A stretch of 51,930 nucleotides of DNA from Brevirhabdus sp. (lineage in GTDB: Bacteria > Pseudomonadota > Alphaproteobacteria > Rhodobacterales > Rhodobacteraceae), in the NCBI GenBank assembly GCA_024637315.1, contig JAGXFH010000067.1, positions 1 through 51,930 of the forward strand. Reading direction: 5' to 3'. The number at the start of each line of letters is the position of its first letter. The stretch's first letter is position 1. The translations under genes and the position numbers were made by a program. Shown here piece after piece: positions 42,921 to 51,718 of this stretch. Below the pieces are notes generated by a model. The model was not told where the DNA came from and made no database searches. It saw only the letters and a list, made by a program, of their open reading frames with translations.

Positions 42921-44570
42921 ATGAGATTGCATGTTGACGATGGTTTGGGAATTTCAGTGTGTGCTGCCGCATCACGTAAGGCGCGCAAAAGCCTTTTGCG
43001 ACGGTTCAAGCGTGAGGAAGACGGCTCGATCCTGATCTTCTCGCTTTTCCTCTTGATCATGATGCTGATGATCTCGGGCATGGCCGTTGACCTGATGCGA
43101 GTCGAAACCGAACGGTCTCGACTGCAAAGCACGCTTGACCGCGCGGTTCTTGCCGGCGCCAGTCTGGAACAGACGCTCGACTCGAAAGAGGTCGTGCTGG
43201 ACTATTTCGAGAAGGCCGGCCTGGGCGCCTACATCAAGGCCGACGACGTGATCGTGACACCCGGCGACAATTCCAAGACGGTCTACGCCAAGGCCTTCAT
43301 GAGCATGGACACCTACTTCATGAAGCTCCTCGGGATCAACAGCCTGGCTGCCCCGGCCGCCGGCCAAGCCGAGGAAAGCCTGTCGAACATCGAGATTTCG
43401 CTGGTGCTCGACATCTCCGGTTCGATGAACTGGTATTCTTCAAGCAGCGGCGATCGCAAGATAGACGATCTGATCGATGCCGCTCAGTATTTCGCTTATC
43501 TGATGCAATGCAACCCGGACGACTCTTCGGGAACCGAAGTCTGCACCGTCGATCCTGACACGGTGTCGATTTCGGTAATCCCCTATTCCGAGCAGGTCGT
43601 GGTCGGCGAAACGCTGTTGCAGCAATTCAACGTCACGAATGAACACACTTATTCCAGCTGTGTGGACTTCAACGCGTCCGACTTTAATTCAACGTCGATT
43701 TCGCTTGCGGCAACGTTGAATCGCTCGGGCGATATAGACCCGTGGCGGAACTACAGGAACAGCACGAGCACTGATGCCGCCAGGGACGACGATCGGACCT
43801 GCAAGCCCTATTCCGACAGAAAGATCATCCCGTTCGGGAACTCCTACTCGGCTCTGCAGACGGCGATCGGAAACCTGACCGCCGGTGGCAATACCTCGAT
43901 CGACCTGGGCATGAAATGGGGTGTCGCGATGCTCGATCCGGCTTTCAGGCCGGTGGTGCAGAACCTGTCCTCCGGCGCTTCGCCGATGATCACGCCGGCA
44001 TTCGAAGAACGCCCCTATGCCTTCAACGCCCGCAGCATGCAGAAGGTTGTGGTGCTGATGACGGACGGCGAAAACACCACGCAGCACATGCTGAAACCGG
44101 AATTCCGCAGTGGGATGTCGCCGATCTGGAAACATCCGACCCAAGACTATACGTCGGCCTACGACGAGAACAAGAGCGGGTGGTACAAGTACTGGTGGCA
44201 GCGCGACAATTCTTGGCACAGTGAACCGGATGGCGGCTCGAATGCCACCCAGTTGAGCTATCCGGAATTCTGGAACCTCTACAACGTCGATTTCTACGAA
44301 GAGGAGTACTGGTTCCTTCCGGATCCGATGTATGAATGGGGCTATACCACCAAGAACGCACGGCTGGATGCGATTTGCGATGCGGCGAAGGCGCCCGGCG
44401 TGAATATCGAGATCTTCACGATCGGGTTCGAGACCAGCAGCGCTTCCTCGGCGATCATGCAGGACTGCGCCAGCTCGGATTCGCATCACTTCGATGTCGA
44501 CGGCCTGGATATCTCGAACGCGTTCACCTCGATCGCCCGCGAGATTCATCAGCTGAGGCTGACGAATTGA
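42921..44570 (+). CDS. TadG-like pilus protein with von Willebrand factor A domain
   Basis: 549 residues. TadG N-terminal helix (ILIFSLFLLIMMLMISGMAV) follows a basic cytoplasmic leader, then RSRLQSTLDRAVLAGAS. A VWA domain begins near residue 158 with MIDAS LDISGSMN and a later MTDGENTT (about 381). Between about residues 405 and 475 is an aromatic-rich insert (WYKYWWQRDNSWHSEPDGG and a Trp/Tyr/Glu-rich stretch). It is expected to be anchored in the inner membrane with the VWA domain outside. Tad ATPase, secretin and pilin genes are absent. Confidence 0.85.
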   Translation: MRLHVDDGLGISVCAAASRKARKSLLRRFKREEDGSILIFSLFLLIMMLMISGMAVDLMRVETERSRLQSTLDRAVLAGASLEQTLDSKEVVLDYFEKAGLGAYIKADDVIVTPGDNSKTVYAKAFMSMDTYFMKLLGINSLAAPAAGQAEESLSNIEISLVLDISGSMNWYSSSSGDRKIDDLIDAAQYFAYLMQCNPDDSSGTEVCTVDPDTVSISVIPYSEQVVVGETLLQQFNVTNEHTYSSCVDFNASDFNSTSISLAATLNRSGDIDPWRNYRNSTSTDAARDDDRTCKPYSDRKIIPFGNSYSALQTAIGNLTAGGNTSIDLGMKWGVAMLDPAFRPVVQNLSSGASPMITPAFEERPYAFNARSMQKVVVLMTDGENTTQHMLKPEFRSGMSPIWKHPTQDYTSAYDENKSGWYKYWWQRDNSWHSEPDGGSNATQLSYPEFWNLYNVDFYEEEYWFLPDPMYEWGYTTKNARLDAICDAAKAPGVNIEIFTIGFETSSASSAIMQDCASSDSHHFDVDGLDISNAFTSIAREIHQLRLTN

Positions 44571-45106
44571 TCCGGCTTCCCTCACTTCCCCGCCGCCTGC
44601 AGCGCAGGTGGCGGCGCGAGGACGGCAACGCGACGATTGAATTCGTGCTGCTGTTCCCCGCCTTCATGACCCTGTTCCTGGTTGTGTTCGAAACCGGCCT
44701 GCTGCTGACCCGCGGCGTCATGCTGGATCGTGGCGTCGATGTCGCAATGCGGGAATTGCGGCTGGGCACACTGGATCCGATGACCCATGACGGGCTGAAG
44801 GATGAGATTTGCGAGCAATCGGTGATCATACCCGATTGCAACAACGCAGTCCTGGTCGAATTGCGACCGATCTCGAAGACCACATGGGAACCGCTGACCC
44901 ATTCCGCGACCTGTGTCGACCGTACCGAAGAGGTGCAACCGGTGCTTGATTTCGTAACCGGTGCCAGCAACGAGATGATGCTGGTGCGGGTCTGCGCCGT
45001 TTTCGATCCGTTCTTTCCGACGACCGGCCTTGCCGCGTCGATCAAGCTGGATAATTCCGGGGCTTACGCGTTAGTCACCACGTCAGCCTATGTCAACGAA
45101 CCTTGA
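44567..45106 (+). CDS. TadE-like pseudopilin
   Basis: 179 residues from a TTG that overlaps the tadG stop (TTGA), with GAGG 8 bases upstream. The TadE motif is EDGNATIEFVLLFPAFMTLF, a short basic leader plus one long hydrophobic helix starting near residue 20. The periplasmic remainder has three Cys (EICEQSVIIPDC, ATCVD, VRVCAVF give four in all) that may form disulfides. No ATG start fits the conserved region. Confidence 0.8.
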   Translation: MIRLPSLPRRLQRRWRREDGNATIEFVLLFPAFMTLFLVVFETGLLLTRGVMLDRGVDVAMRELRLGTLDPMTHDGLKDEICEQSVIIPDCNNAVLVELRPISKTTWEPLTHSATCVDRTEEVQPVLDFVTGASNEMMLVRVCAVFDPFFPTTGLAASIKLDNSGAYALVTTSAYVNEP

Positions 45107-45116
45107 GGATATGAAA

Positions 45117-45746
45117 ATGCTCGGACTTATCCTGGAACGCTGCAGAAAGTTCAGATCCGGACAGCGCGGAAGCATGTCTGTCGAAGCAGTCTTCGCTTTC
45201 CCGATGCTGCTCTGGGCGGCCACCGGCACGTATACGTTCTTCGACGCCTACAAGGCGCAGAACGCGACCTACCGCGCCAATTACACGATCAGTGACATGC
45301 TGTCTCGGGAAACCCAGGCCGTGGATGCCAATTACATGACTGGCCTGTACAAGGTCTACCGGTTCATGACACTGGCCGATGCAGAAGATTCGTGGATCCG
45401 CGTCAGCCAGCTTCAATGTGCGAGCAACTGCACCGACGAAGCGACGCGGGTTCTCAGCTTCGACTGGTCGCACGGAGTGAACGGCGCGCGGAACCTGACA
45501 GATGTCGACTTCGACTTCTATCAGGACAAGATCCCGCTTCTGGCGCAAAGTGACCGTCTCGTCCTGATCGAAACCTCGCTGAACTACAAGCCGCCTTTCG
45601 CAAAATCCCTGATCTCGTTCCCCGAGCGGAATCTGGTCAGCCATGTCGTGACCCGGCCGCGCTTCGCGCCGCAGATCATCTGGGATCCGAATTATGATCC
45701 AAGCGACGGCGGCGGGCACGAGGACGGCTCTGAGGATGACACCTAG
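45117..45746 (+). CDS. TadE/TadG-like membrane protein
   Basis: 209 residues. Basic leader, then GSMSVEAVFAFPMLLWAATG, the Glu-preceded hydrophobic helix of TadE-type proteins, and a periplasmic domain with CASNC near residue 99. The tail is Asp/Gly-rich (DPSDGGGHEDGSEDDT). GAGG sits 8 bases before this ATG; ATGs at 45090 and 45111 are in frame but badly placed. Third gene of the trio. Its stop interlocks with the convergent gene (CTAG). Confidence 0.75.
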   Translation: MLGLILERCRKFRSGQRGSMSVEAVFAFPMLLWAATGTYTFFDAYKAQNATYRANYTISDMLSRETQAVDANYMTGLYKVYRFMTLADAEDSWIRVSQLQCASNCTDEATRVLSFDWSHGVNGARNLTDVDFDFYQDKIPLLAQSDRLVLIETSLNYKPPFAKSLISFPERNLVSHVVTRPRFAPQIIWDPNYDPSDGGGHEDGSEDDT

Positions 45747-46219
45747 TCCGGCTCCGGCTCTCGCAGCCGATAGGCGATCATGTCGGACATGAACTTGGCC
45801 TGAGAGGCTGGCGTCACCCCCCCTACCCCGATCCGGCGACCGGTTCGCCACCAAAGCCCCGGCGCCCAAACCCGGGGCTTTCGGCTTTTCAGGTGGATCA
45901 AGAAGCCGTTTGACGGCTTGAAGGCAAAGGCGCCACGCTCGATCGACTGGATTTCGTCCAGCCGGCAAAGCTCGCGCCCGGCGGAATCCGTGATCCGGCC
46001 ATCGGAAAATTCGATCGTCAGCGCCGTCGCCCGACGAACCTGATCGGCGAGGTACAGCACCAATCCGCCCGTCACCAGCAAGAAGGCCTGCCAGATCAGC
46101 GCGCCGGGCGGCCGCACCATTGCCAGGTAGATCAGCAGCCCGCCAAGCGTCAGCAGAATGCCGATGGCCAATGCGCGTCTAAACGGTGACGGCGATATCC
46201 GCGCAACCATGTCGTCCAT
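45743..46219 (-). CDS. Two-helix membrane protein of unknown function
   Basis: 158 residues. Two adjacent hydrophobic helices (AIGILLTLGGLLIYLAMV and WQAFLLVTGGLVLYLADQV, residues about 18-62) precede a soluble C-terminal domain of PH-like character (SDGRITDSAGRELCRLDEIQSIE). An alternative start is ATG 46210. It overlaps the TadE-like gene by 4 bases at the stops. I cannot assign a function. Confidence 0.7.
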   Translation of the reverse strand: MDDMVARISPSPFRRALAIGILLTLGGLLIYLAMVRPPGALIWQAFLLVTGGLVLYLADQVRRATALTIEFSDGRITDSAGRELCRLDEIQSIERGAFAFKPSNGFLIHLKSRKPRVWAPGLWWRTGRRIGVGGVTPASQAKFMSDMIAYRLREPEPD

Positions 46220-46254
46220 CCGGTATTCTCCCTTGGCGACCCGCGCGATGCCGG

Positions 46255-46842
46255 TCAGGCCCCGGCGGCGCGGCGGACCATATCACAATAGATCCGTTCC
46301 ACCCGGTCGCGCGACAGGCGTCCGCCCTCTCGATACCAGGTGTTCACGCCGGTGAGCATCGCGATTATCGCCATGGTTGCAAGCCTGATATCGGGCGCGC
46401 GAAACTCCTCGGCGGTATGACCATCCGACAGGATCGATTCCAGTTCAGCCTCATAGGCTCGTCGCAGGCTTTCGATCACGGCGAAATTCTCGGGCTCCAG
46501 GTTGCGCAGTTCCATATAGGCGATGAACACCTCTTCGGGGCGGTCAAGGTGGAACCGGATGTGGAACCGGCTGAACACCTCGAGACGGTCCTGCGGGGTT
46601 TCGCCCTTGGGTTCGGCGGCCCAGGCCGAATGCAGTTCTTCGAGGTGCGTTTTCATCAGGTTGAACAGCAGCGTCTGCTTGTCTGGCGTATAAAGATAAA
46701 GCGCACCGGCCTGCACCCCGACTTCTGCCGCGATCTGGCGCATCGACACTGCGGCGTAGCCATACCGCGCAAACAGCCTTTGCGCGGCCTCCCGGACCAG
46801 CGGCCCGGTGATGTCGGAATGTGACCCTGTCTTGCGCGCCAT
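46255..46842 (-). CDS. TetR-family transcriptional regulator
   Basis: 195 residues. N-terminal helix-turn-helix (AAVSMRQIAAEVGVQAGALYLYTPDKQTL, read as two parts) at about residues 28-57 and an all-helical ligand domain. A dyad TGAAC-N4-GTTCA lies 15 bp upstream of its start and is a likely autoregulatory site. It is divergent from a small lipoprotein gene. The ligand is unknown; the operator resembles those of acyl-CoA-sensing TetR proteins. Confidence 0.9.
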   Translation of the reverse strand: MARKTGSHSDITGPLVREAAQRLFARYGYAAVSMRQIAAEVGVQAGALYLYTPDKQTLLFNLMKTHLEELHSAWAAEPKGETPQDRLEVFSRFHIRFHLDRPEEVFIAYMELRNLEPENFAVIESLRRAYEAELESILSDGHTAEEFRAPDIRLATMAIIAMLTGVNTWYREGGRLSRDRVERIYCDMVRRAAGA

Positions 46843-46856
46843 GCATGTTGCATATC

Positions 46857-46870
46857 TGAACAGGCGTTCA
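46857..46870. promoter_or_regulatory. Candidate TetR operator
   Basis: TGAAC (46857-46861), AGGC, GTTCA (46866-46870). It lies between divergent tetR and lipoprotein genes, 15 bp from the tetR ATG and 71 bp from the lipoprotein ATG. Confidence 0.45.
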
Positions 46871-46940
46871 TTTCAAAGGGTTTGCTTGCCCGTCCCCCTG
46901 ATCAGGACGTATGAACGAACCCAGTTCACCCGAGGTGCCG

Positions 46941-47243
46941 ATGCCGCGTTTCCGTTTATCTCTGTGTCTGGCGCTGCTGGCGGCCTGCGAACAGTTCCCG
47001 CAGCTTGATGAAGCGATCTCGGACCGGGCCCGGCAATCGGGCTATCCCGATCTTGCGCCGGTCGACCAGTTGCTGGCGCGGGCAGACGACTCCGCCAGAC
47101 AGGATCAGGCGGCCGAAATCGAGGCTTTGCGGATCCGTGCCCGGTTGCTTCAGGCGCGGGCCCAGTTGCTGCGCAGGACCGACATCATCGACAGCGACTC
47201 GCAGGACCGCATGAAGGCCGGCTTCGAGCGGCTGACGCAATGA
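46941..47243 (+). CDS. Small lipoprotein, function unknown
   Basis: 100 residues. Lipobox LLAAC gives a lipidated Cys near residue 16. The mature part is helical and highly charged (QDQAAEIEALRIRARLLQARAQ), probably a short coiled coil. GAGG 5 bases before MPRFRLSL supports this start rather than the ATG at 46911. It precedes hom by 72 bases. No known family recognised. Confidence 0.75.
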   Translation: MPRFRLSLCLALLAACEQFPQLDEAISDRARQSGYPDLAPVDQLLARADDSARQDQAAEIEALRIRARLLQARAQLLRRTDIIDSDSQDRMKAGFERLTQ

Positions 47244-47315
47244 TGCGGGCCGGCGTTGCAGTCCACCGGTTTAGCCGATAACAGGTTGCGGAATTTTCCG
47301 AACGGAGACGCCGAC

Positions 47316-48602
47316 ATGCCAGATCCATTACGCTTGGGAATTGCCGGTCTGGGTACGGTTGGAACTGGCGTCGTCAAGATCGTCCAGCGGCAGGCGAAGT
47401 TACTGCAAGCCCGGACCGGTCGACCCGTGGTGATCTCTGCCATCTCGGCCCGCTCGCGTGACAAGGATCGCGGAATCCGGCTTGACGCCTATGCGTGGGA
47501 GGATGACCCCGTCATGCTGGCCAGGCGCGACGATATCGACGTCTTCGTCGAACTCATGGGCGGCGCGGATGGCCCCGCCAAGGCCGCGACCGAAGCCGCA
47601 ATAGCTGCCGGCAAGGACGTTGTCACCGCCAACAAGGCAATGCTTGCCCATCATGGTCATGCGCTCGCACTGGCCGCCGAAAAGGCTGGCCGCGTCATCC
47701 GGTTCGAGGCCGCGGTGGCGGGTGGCATCCCGGTCGTCAAGGCCCTGACGGAAGGGCTGGCGGGTAACGAGATCAGCCGCGTCATGGGCGTGATGAACGG
47801 CACCTGCAATTTCATCCTGACGAAGATGCAGCATGACGGCCTGACCTACGAGGAAGTCTTCGACGAGGCCGCCAGGCTCGGCTATCTCGAATCCGACCCG
47901 ACGCTTGATGTCGGAGGCATTGATGCCGGCCACAAGCTGGCGCTTCTGGCCGCGATCGCCTTCGGCACGGAAGTGGCCTTCGACAAGATGGAGCTTGAAG
48001 GCATCGAGCGGATCACCATCGAAGATATCGAACTGGCCGCCGATATGGGCTTTCGCATCAAGCTTCTGGGCGTTGCGCAGATGACCGGCCGCGGTCTCGA
48101 GCAGCGCATGTCGCCCTGCCTTGTCCCCGACAACAGCCCGCTTGGGCAGCTGGAAAACGCAACCAACATGGTCGTGCTCGAAGGCGATGCCGTCGGTCAG
48201 ATCGTGCTGCGCGGCGCCGGCGCCGGCGAAGGCCCGACGGCCAGCGCAGTGATGGCCGATGTGATGGATATCGCCCGCGGCATCCGGCTGGCGACTTTCG
48301 GCCAGCCCGCCTCTGGGCTGGCCAAGGCCAAATCCGCAAAGGCCAGCATTCCCGCGCCCTACTACCTGCGTATCAAGCTGCAGGACAAGCCCGGCGCGCT
48401 GGCCAAGATCGCATCTGTTCTGGGCGATGCGGGGATTTCCATCGACCGGATGCGGCAATACGGCCATACCGACCCCACCGCCCCGGTTCTGATCGTCACC
48501 CACAAGACCAGCCGCGCCGCACTTGAGACCGCAATCGCCGGGATGGCCGGCACCTCGGTGCTGGTCGGAGAACCGTTCGCAATACGGATCGAGGTGGTCT
48601 GA
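47316..48602 (+). CDS. hom: Homoserine dehydrogenase
   Basis: 428 residues. NAD(P)-binding GIAGLGTVGTGVV at the N-terminus, catalytic-domain segments GGIPVVKALTEGLAGN and GVMNGTCNFILTKM, and a C-terminal ACT domain (KDKPGALAKIASVLGDAG-like, from about residue 350) for feedback by threonine. It makes homoserine for threonine and methionine. The frame is open to 47256, but conservation starts at MPDPLRLG. Followed by glpX. Confidence 0.95.
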   Translation: MPDPLRLGIAGLGTVGTGVVKIVQRQAKLLQARTGRPVVISAISARSRDKDRGIRLDAYAWEDDPVMLARRDDIDVFVELMGGADGPAKAATEAAIAAGKDVVTANKAMLAHHGHALALAAEKAGRVIRFEAAVAGGIPVVKALTEGLAGNEISRVMGVMNGTCNFILTKMQHDGLTYEEVFDEAARLGYLESDPTLDVGGIDAGHKLALLAAIAFGTEVAFDKMELEGIERITIEDIELAADMGFRIKLLGVAQMTGRGLEQRMSPCLVPDNSPLGQLENATNMVVLEGDAVGQIVLRGAGAGEGPTASAVMADVMDIARGIRLATFGQPASGLAKAKSAKASIPAPYYLRIKLQDKPGALAKIASVLGDAGISIDRMRQYGHTDPTAPVLIVTHKTSRAALETAIAGMAGTSVLVGEPFAIRIEVV

Positions 48603-48668
48603 ACACTTGTGCCACCGCGCCACGCCGGGCTAGGTGTTGGAAAAGCGATTTCAGTTCAGGATCAGATG

Positions 48669-49631
48669 ATGACCAATTCCGTAGAATTTTACGATCGGAT
48701 GCTGTCACTCGGCCTTGCCCGGGTGTCAGAGGCTGCCGCGATGGCATCCGCCCGCCTGGTCGGGCGCGGCGATGAAAAGGCCGCCGACCAGGCCGCGGTG
48801 AACGCCATGAGAGAACAATTGAATATGCTTGATATTCAAGGTGTTGTTGTCATCGGTGAAGGTGAACGGGATGAGGCGCCGATGCTCTACATCGGCGAGG
48901 AGGTCGGCACCGGCAACGGCCCGGCCGTGGATATCGCACTGGACCCGTTGGAAGGCACGACCTTGACCGCCAAGGACATGCCGAACGCGCTGACCGTCAT
49001 CGCGATGGCGCCGCGGCAGACGCTGCTGCATGCACCCGATGTCTATATGGACAAGCTCGCGATCGGCCCTGGATATCCCAAGGATGTCATCTCTCTGGAA
49101 ATGGCCCCGGCCGAACGGGTAAAGCGGCTTGCCAAGGCGCGCGGGTGCGAAGATCGCGATATCACCGTTTGTATCCTGGAACGCCCGCGACACGAGGATC
49201 TGATTGCCGAAGTGCGCTCTACCGGAGCGGCGATCCGGCTGATCACCGATGGCGACGTGGCCGGCGTGATCCACTGCGCCGAGGCCGAACGCACTGGGAT
49301 CGACATGTATATGGGCTCGGGCGGCGCACCCGAAGGCGTTCTGGCAGCCGCCGCGCTGAAATGCATGGGGGGGCAGATGTGGGGACGGCTTCTGTTTCGC
49401 AACGGCGACGAGAAGGCCCGCGCAGCCAAGGCCGGGATCGAGGATCTCGACCGCATCTATGCCCGCGACGACATGGTAACGCAGGACGTGATCTTCGCCG
49501 CCACCGGCGTCACCGACGGCTCGATCCTGTCGGGGATCAAGCGCGAACCCGGCTATCTGGAAACCGAAACGATCCTGATGCGGTCCAAGACCGGCTCGGT
49601 CCGCAGGATGATCTACCGCAACCCGCGATAG
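48669..49631 (+). CDS. glpX: Fructose-1,6-bisphosphatase, class II
   Basis: 320 residues. Class II landmarks: IGEGERDEAPMLYIGEEVG and LDPLEGTT (metal and phosphate binding), plus ITDGDVAGVI. It produces fructose 6-phosphate in gluconeogenesis, which growth on amino acids such as sarcosine would need. AGGA with 7 bases before the second of two tandem ATGs (48666, 48669) supports this start. It sits between hom and recJ. Confidence 0.95.
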   Translation: MTNSVEFYDRMLSLGLARVSEAAAMASARLVGRGDEKAADQAAVNAMREQLNMLDIQGVVVIGEGERDEAPMLYIGEEVGTGNGPAVDIALDPLEGTTLTAKDMPNALTVIAMAPRQTLLHAPDVYMDKLAIGPGYPKDVISLEMAPAERVKRLAKARGCEDRDITVCILERPRHEDLIAEVRSTGAAIRLITDGDVAGVIHCAEAERTGIDMYMGSGGAPEGVLAAAALKCMGGQMWGRLLFRNGDEKARAAKAGIEDLDRIYARDDMVTQDVIFAATGVTDGSILSGIKREPGYLETETILMRSKTGSVRRMIYRNPR

Positions 49632-49638
49632 CGACTGC

Positions 49639-51393
49639 ATGACAGCCAAGGTCGCCTATCTCGGTGTGGAAACATCGCTGACCGGACGGCGCTGGATTGG
49701 TCCGGGCGCCGAGGAAGATCGGTTGGCCGAGGCAATGCAGCAAGCGACCGCCCTGCCGGGTCCGGTCTGCCGGACATTGGTGCGCCAGGGCGTGCTTGCC
49801 AACGAGGCCGAGCGTTACCTCTCTCCCGCGCTGCGCGACCTGCTGCCCGATCCACTGTCTCTGCGGGATATGGGCGCAGCCGCCGAGCGGTTCCTGGCGG
49901 CGCTTGCCGCTGGGGAAAAGATCGCGGTTTTCGCCGACTATGACGTCGATGGTGGTGCCTCCGCCGCCTTGATCCTGACTTGGCTGCGCGAGATGGGGCA
50001 TGCCGCGACCCTCTATGTTCCCGACCGGATCGACGAGGGCTACGGCCCGAACGATCAGGCAATGGCAGAGTTGGCATCGCATCACGGTCTGATCATCTGC
50101 GTCGATTGCGGAACACTCTCGCATGGTCCCGTCGCGGCGGCGGAAGGCGCGGACGTGATCATCCTCGATCACCATCTCGGCGGCGAGACGCTGCCTCCGG
50201 CACTGGCCGTGGTCAATCCGAACCGGCAGGACGAAGACGGTGCCCTGGGCGATCTCTGCGCCGCCGGCGTCGTGTTCCTGTTTCTTGTCGAGGCGAACCG
50301 GCAATTGCGTGCCGCCGACAAGAGCGGCCCCGACCTGATGGGGTTTCTCGATCTGGTGGCGCTGGCGACCGTCGCCGATGTCGCCCCGCTGCGCGGCGTG
50401 AACCGCGCCTTCGTGCGGCAGGGCCTCAAGGTGATGGCGATGCGGCGGCGCCCTGGCCTTGTGGCGCTGTCGGATGTGGCGCGGCTCGATACCGCGCCGG
50501 CACCCTACCATCTCGGCTTCGTCCTGGGCCCCCGCGTCAATGCCGGCGGCAGGATCGGCAAGGCCGATCTCGGCGCGCGGCTGCTGTCGTGCACCGACCC
50601 GTCAGAGGCCGCGTCGATCGCCGAGCGCCTGGACCAGCTGAACACCGAACGGCGAGAGATCGAGTCTGCCGTCCGCGAGGCCGCGCTGGCGCAGGCCGAA
50701 GCACGCGGACTTGACGCGCCGCTGGTCTGGGCGGCAGGCGAAGGCTGGCATCCGGGCGTCGTCGGCATCGTCGCCTCGCGACTGAAAGAGGCAACCAACC
50801 GACCCGCCATCGTGATCGGGCTGGACGGGCCCGAGGGCAAGGGGTCTGGCCGCTCGGTCTCCGGCATCGATCTTGGCGCGGCGATCCAGCGGCTGGCGGC
50901 CGAGGGGTTGCTGATCAAGGGCGGCGGCCACCGGATGGCGGCGGGCCTGACCGTGGCGACCGAGCAGTTGGAACCCGCGATGACGCGCCTTGCAGAGCTT
51001 CTGGCCAAACAGGGCGCGAGCGATCTGGGACCAAAGGACCTCGCCCTGGACGGCATTCTGATGCCCCAGGCCGCGACCGTCGAACTGGTCGACCAGATCG
51101 AAGCCGCCGGGCCGTTCGGCGCTGGCGCGCCCGCGCCGCGCTTCGTCTTTCCCGATCAGATCATCCGCTTCGCCAAGCGGGTCGGCGATGCGCATCTCAA
51201 GATCAGCTTCAGCGATGGAACCGGACCGACAATCGACGCGATTGCCTTTGGCGCCTTCGACAGTCCGCTTGGCCCTGCCCTCGACACTCATGGCGGCAAA
51301 CGGTTTCACCTTGCCGGTCGGTTGGAAATGAACATCTGGGGCGGTCGCAAACGTGTGCAACTGCGATTGGAAGACGCCGCCGCGGCAGCGTGA
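49639..51393 (+). CDS. recJ: Single-stranded-DNA-specific exonuclease
   Basis: 584 residues. DHH-family metal motifs FADYDVDGGA (about residues 98-107), VDCGT and LDHHLGGE. The DHHA1 domain shows GGGHRMAAGLTV, and an OB-like C-terminal domain ends the protein. It degrades ssDNA 5' to 3' in recombination and mismatch repair. It starts 7 bases after glpX. Confidence 0.95.
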   Translation: MTAKVAYLGVETSLTGRRWIGPGAEEDRLAEAMQQATALPGPVCRTLVRQGVLANEAERYLSPALRDLLPDPLSLRDMGAAAERFLAALAAGEKIAVFADYDVDGGASAALILTWLREMGHAATLYVPDRIDEGYGPNDQAMAELASHHGLIICVDCGTLSHGPVAAAEGADVIILDHHLGGETLPPALAVVNPNRQDEDGALGDLCAAGVVFLFLVEANRQLRAADKSGPDLMGFLDLVALATVADVAPLRGVNRAFVRQGLKVMAMRRRPGLVALSDVARLDTAPAPYHLGFVLGPRVNAGGRIGKADLGARLLSCTDPSEAASIAERLDQLNTERREIESAVREAALAQAEARGLDAPLVWAAGEGWHPGVVGIVASRLKEATNRPAIVIGLDGPEGKGSGRSVSGIDLGAAIQRLAAEGLLIKGGGHRMAAGLTVATEQLEPAMTRLAELLAKQGASDLGPKDLALDGILMPQAATVELVDQIEAAGPFGAGAPAPRFVFPDQIIRFAKRVGDAHLKISFSDGTGPTIDAIAFGAFDSPLGPALDTHGGKRFHLAGRLEMNIWGGRKRVQLRLEDAAAAA

Positions 51394-51423
51394 AATTCCG
51401 CGTCAAAGTACGAAAATATTCGC

Positions 51424-51452
51424 TTGCCCTTGGCCCCGGCTTTGCCTAGATA
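51424..51452 (+). promoter_or_regulatory. Promoter of tRNA-Glu
   Basis: TTGCCC (51424-51429), a 17-base spacer, and TAGATA (51447-51452). The predicted start near 51459 lies 12 bases before the mature tRNA. Confidence 0.6.
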
Positions 51453-51470
51453 CGGCGCACATCACGCCGT

Positions 51471-51545
51471 GGCCCGTTCGTCTATCGGTTAGGACGCCAG
51501 GTTTTCAACCTGGAAAGAGGGGTTCGATTCCCCTACGGGCTGCCA
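51471..51545 (+). tRNA. tRNA-Glu (anticodon UUC)
   Basis: Full cloverleaf with encoded CCA at 51543-51545. Acceptor GGCCCGT pairs with ACGGGCT (G1-U72 wobble), anticodon stem CCAGG/CCTGG holds loop TTTTCAA with anticodon TTC, and the T arm is GAGGGG-TTCGATT-CCCCT-like. It has its own promoter. A recombinase-like gene on the opposite strand starts within 175 bases, suggesting this tRNA may be an integration target. Confidence 0.95.
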
Positions 51546-51659
51546 CTCACCCCGCCATTTTCGAGACTTTCTGCATGAGCACGGTATTGTCGCGTGTTAT
51601 CCGCGGCTTGCCTACTGAAGTGGTAGTGTGAGACCGAAAGCTCCGCGCAGAAACAGCGC

Positions 51660-51690
51660 AAAATCGCGAAGCGTCTCTGTTCGCGGTTTT
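51660..51690. terminator. Inverted repeat at the end of the recombinase-like gene
   Basis: AAAATCGCGAA (51660-51670) pairs with TTCGCGGTTTT (51680-51690), an 11-bp stem with one U-G pair and a 9-base loop. It lies 29 bp past the recombinase stop and 115 bp after the tRNA, so it can stop transcripts from both sides. The remainder of 51546-51718 shows no gene. Confidence 0.55.
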
Positions 51691-51718
51691 CGTATTTCCA
51701 GTTTGGGGACGGATCTCG

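Noticed and set aside
42921-45746. Complete Tad pilus locus
   Set aside because: Only TadG/TadE-like genes are present; no ATPase, secretin, prepilin peptidase or pilin.
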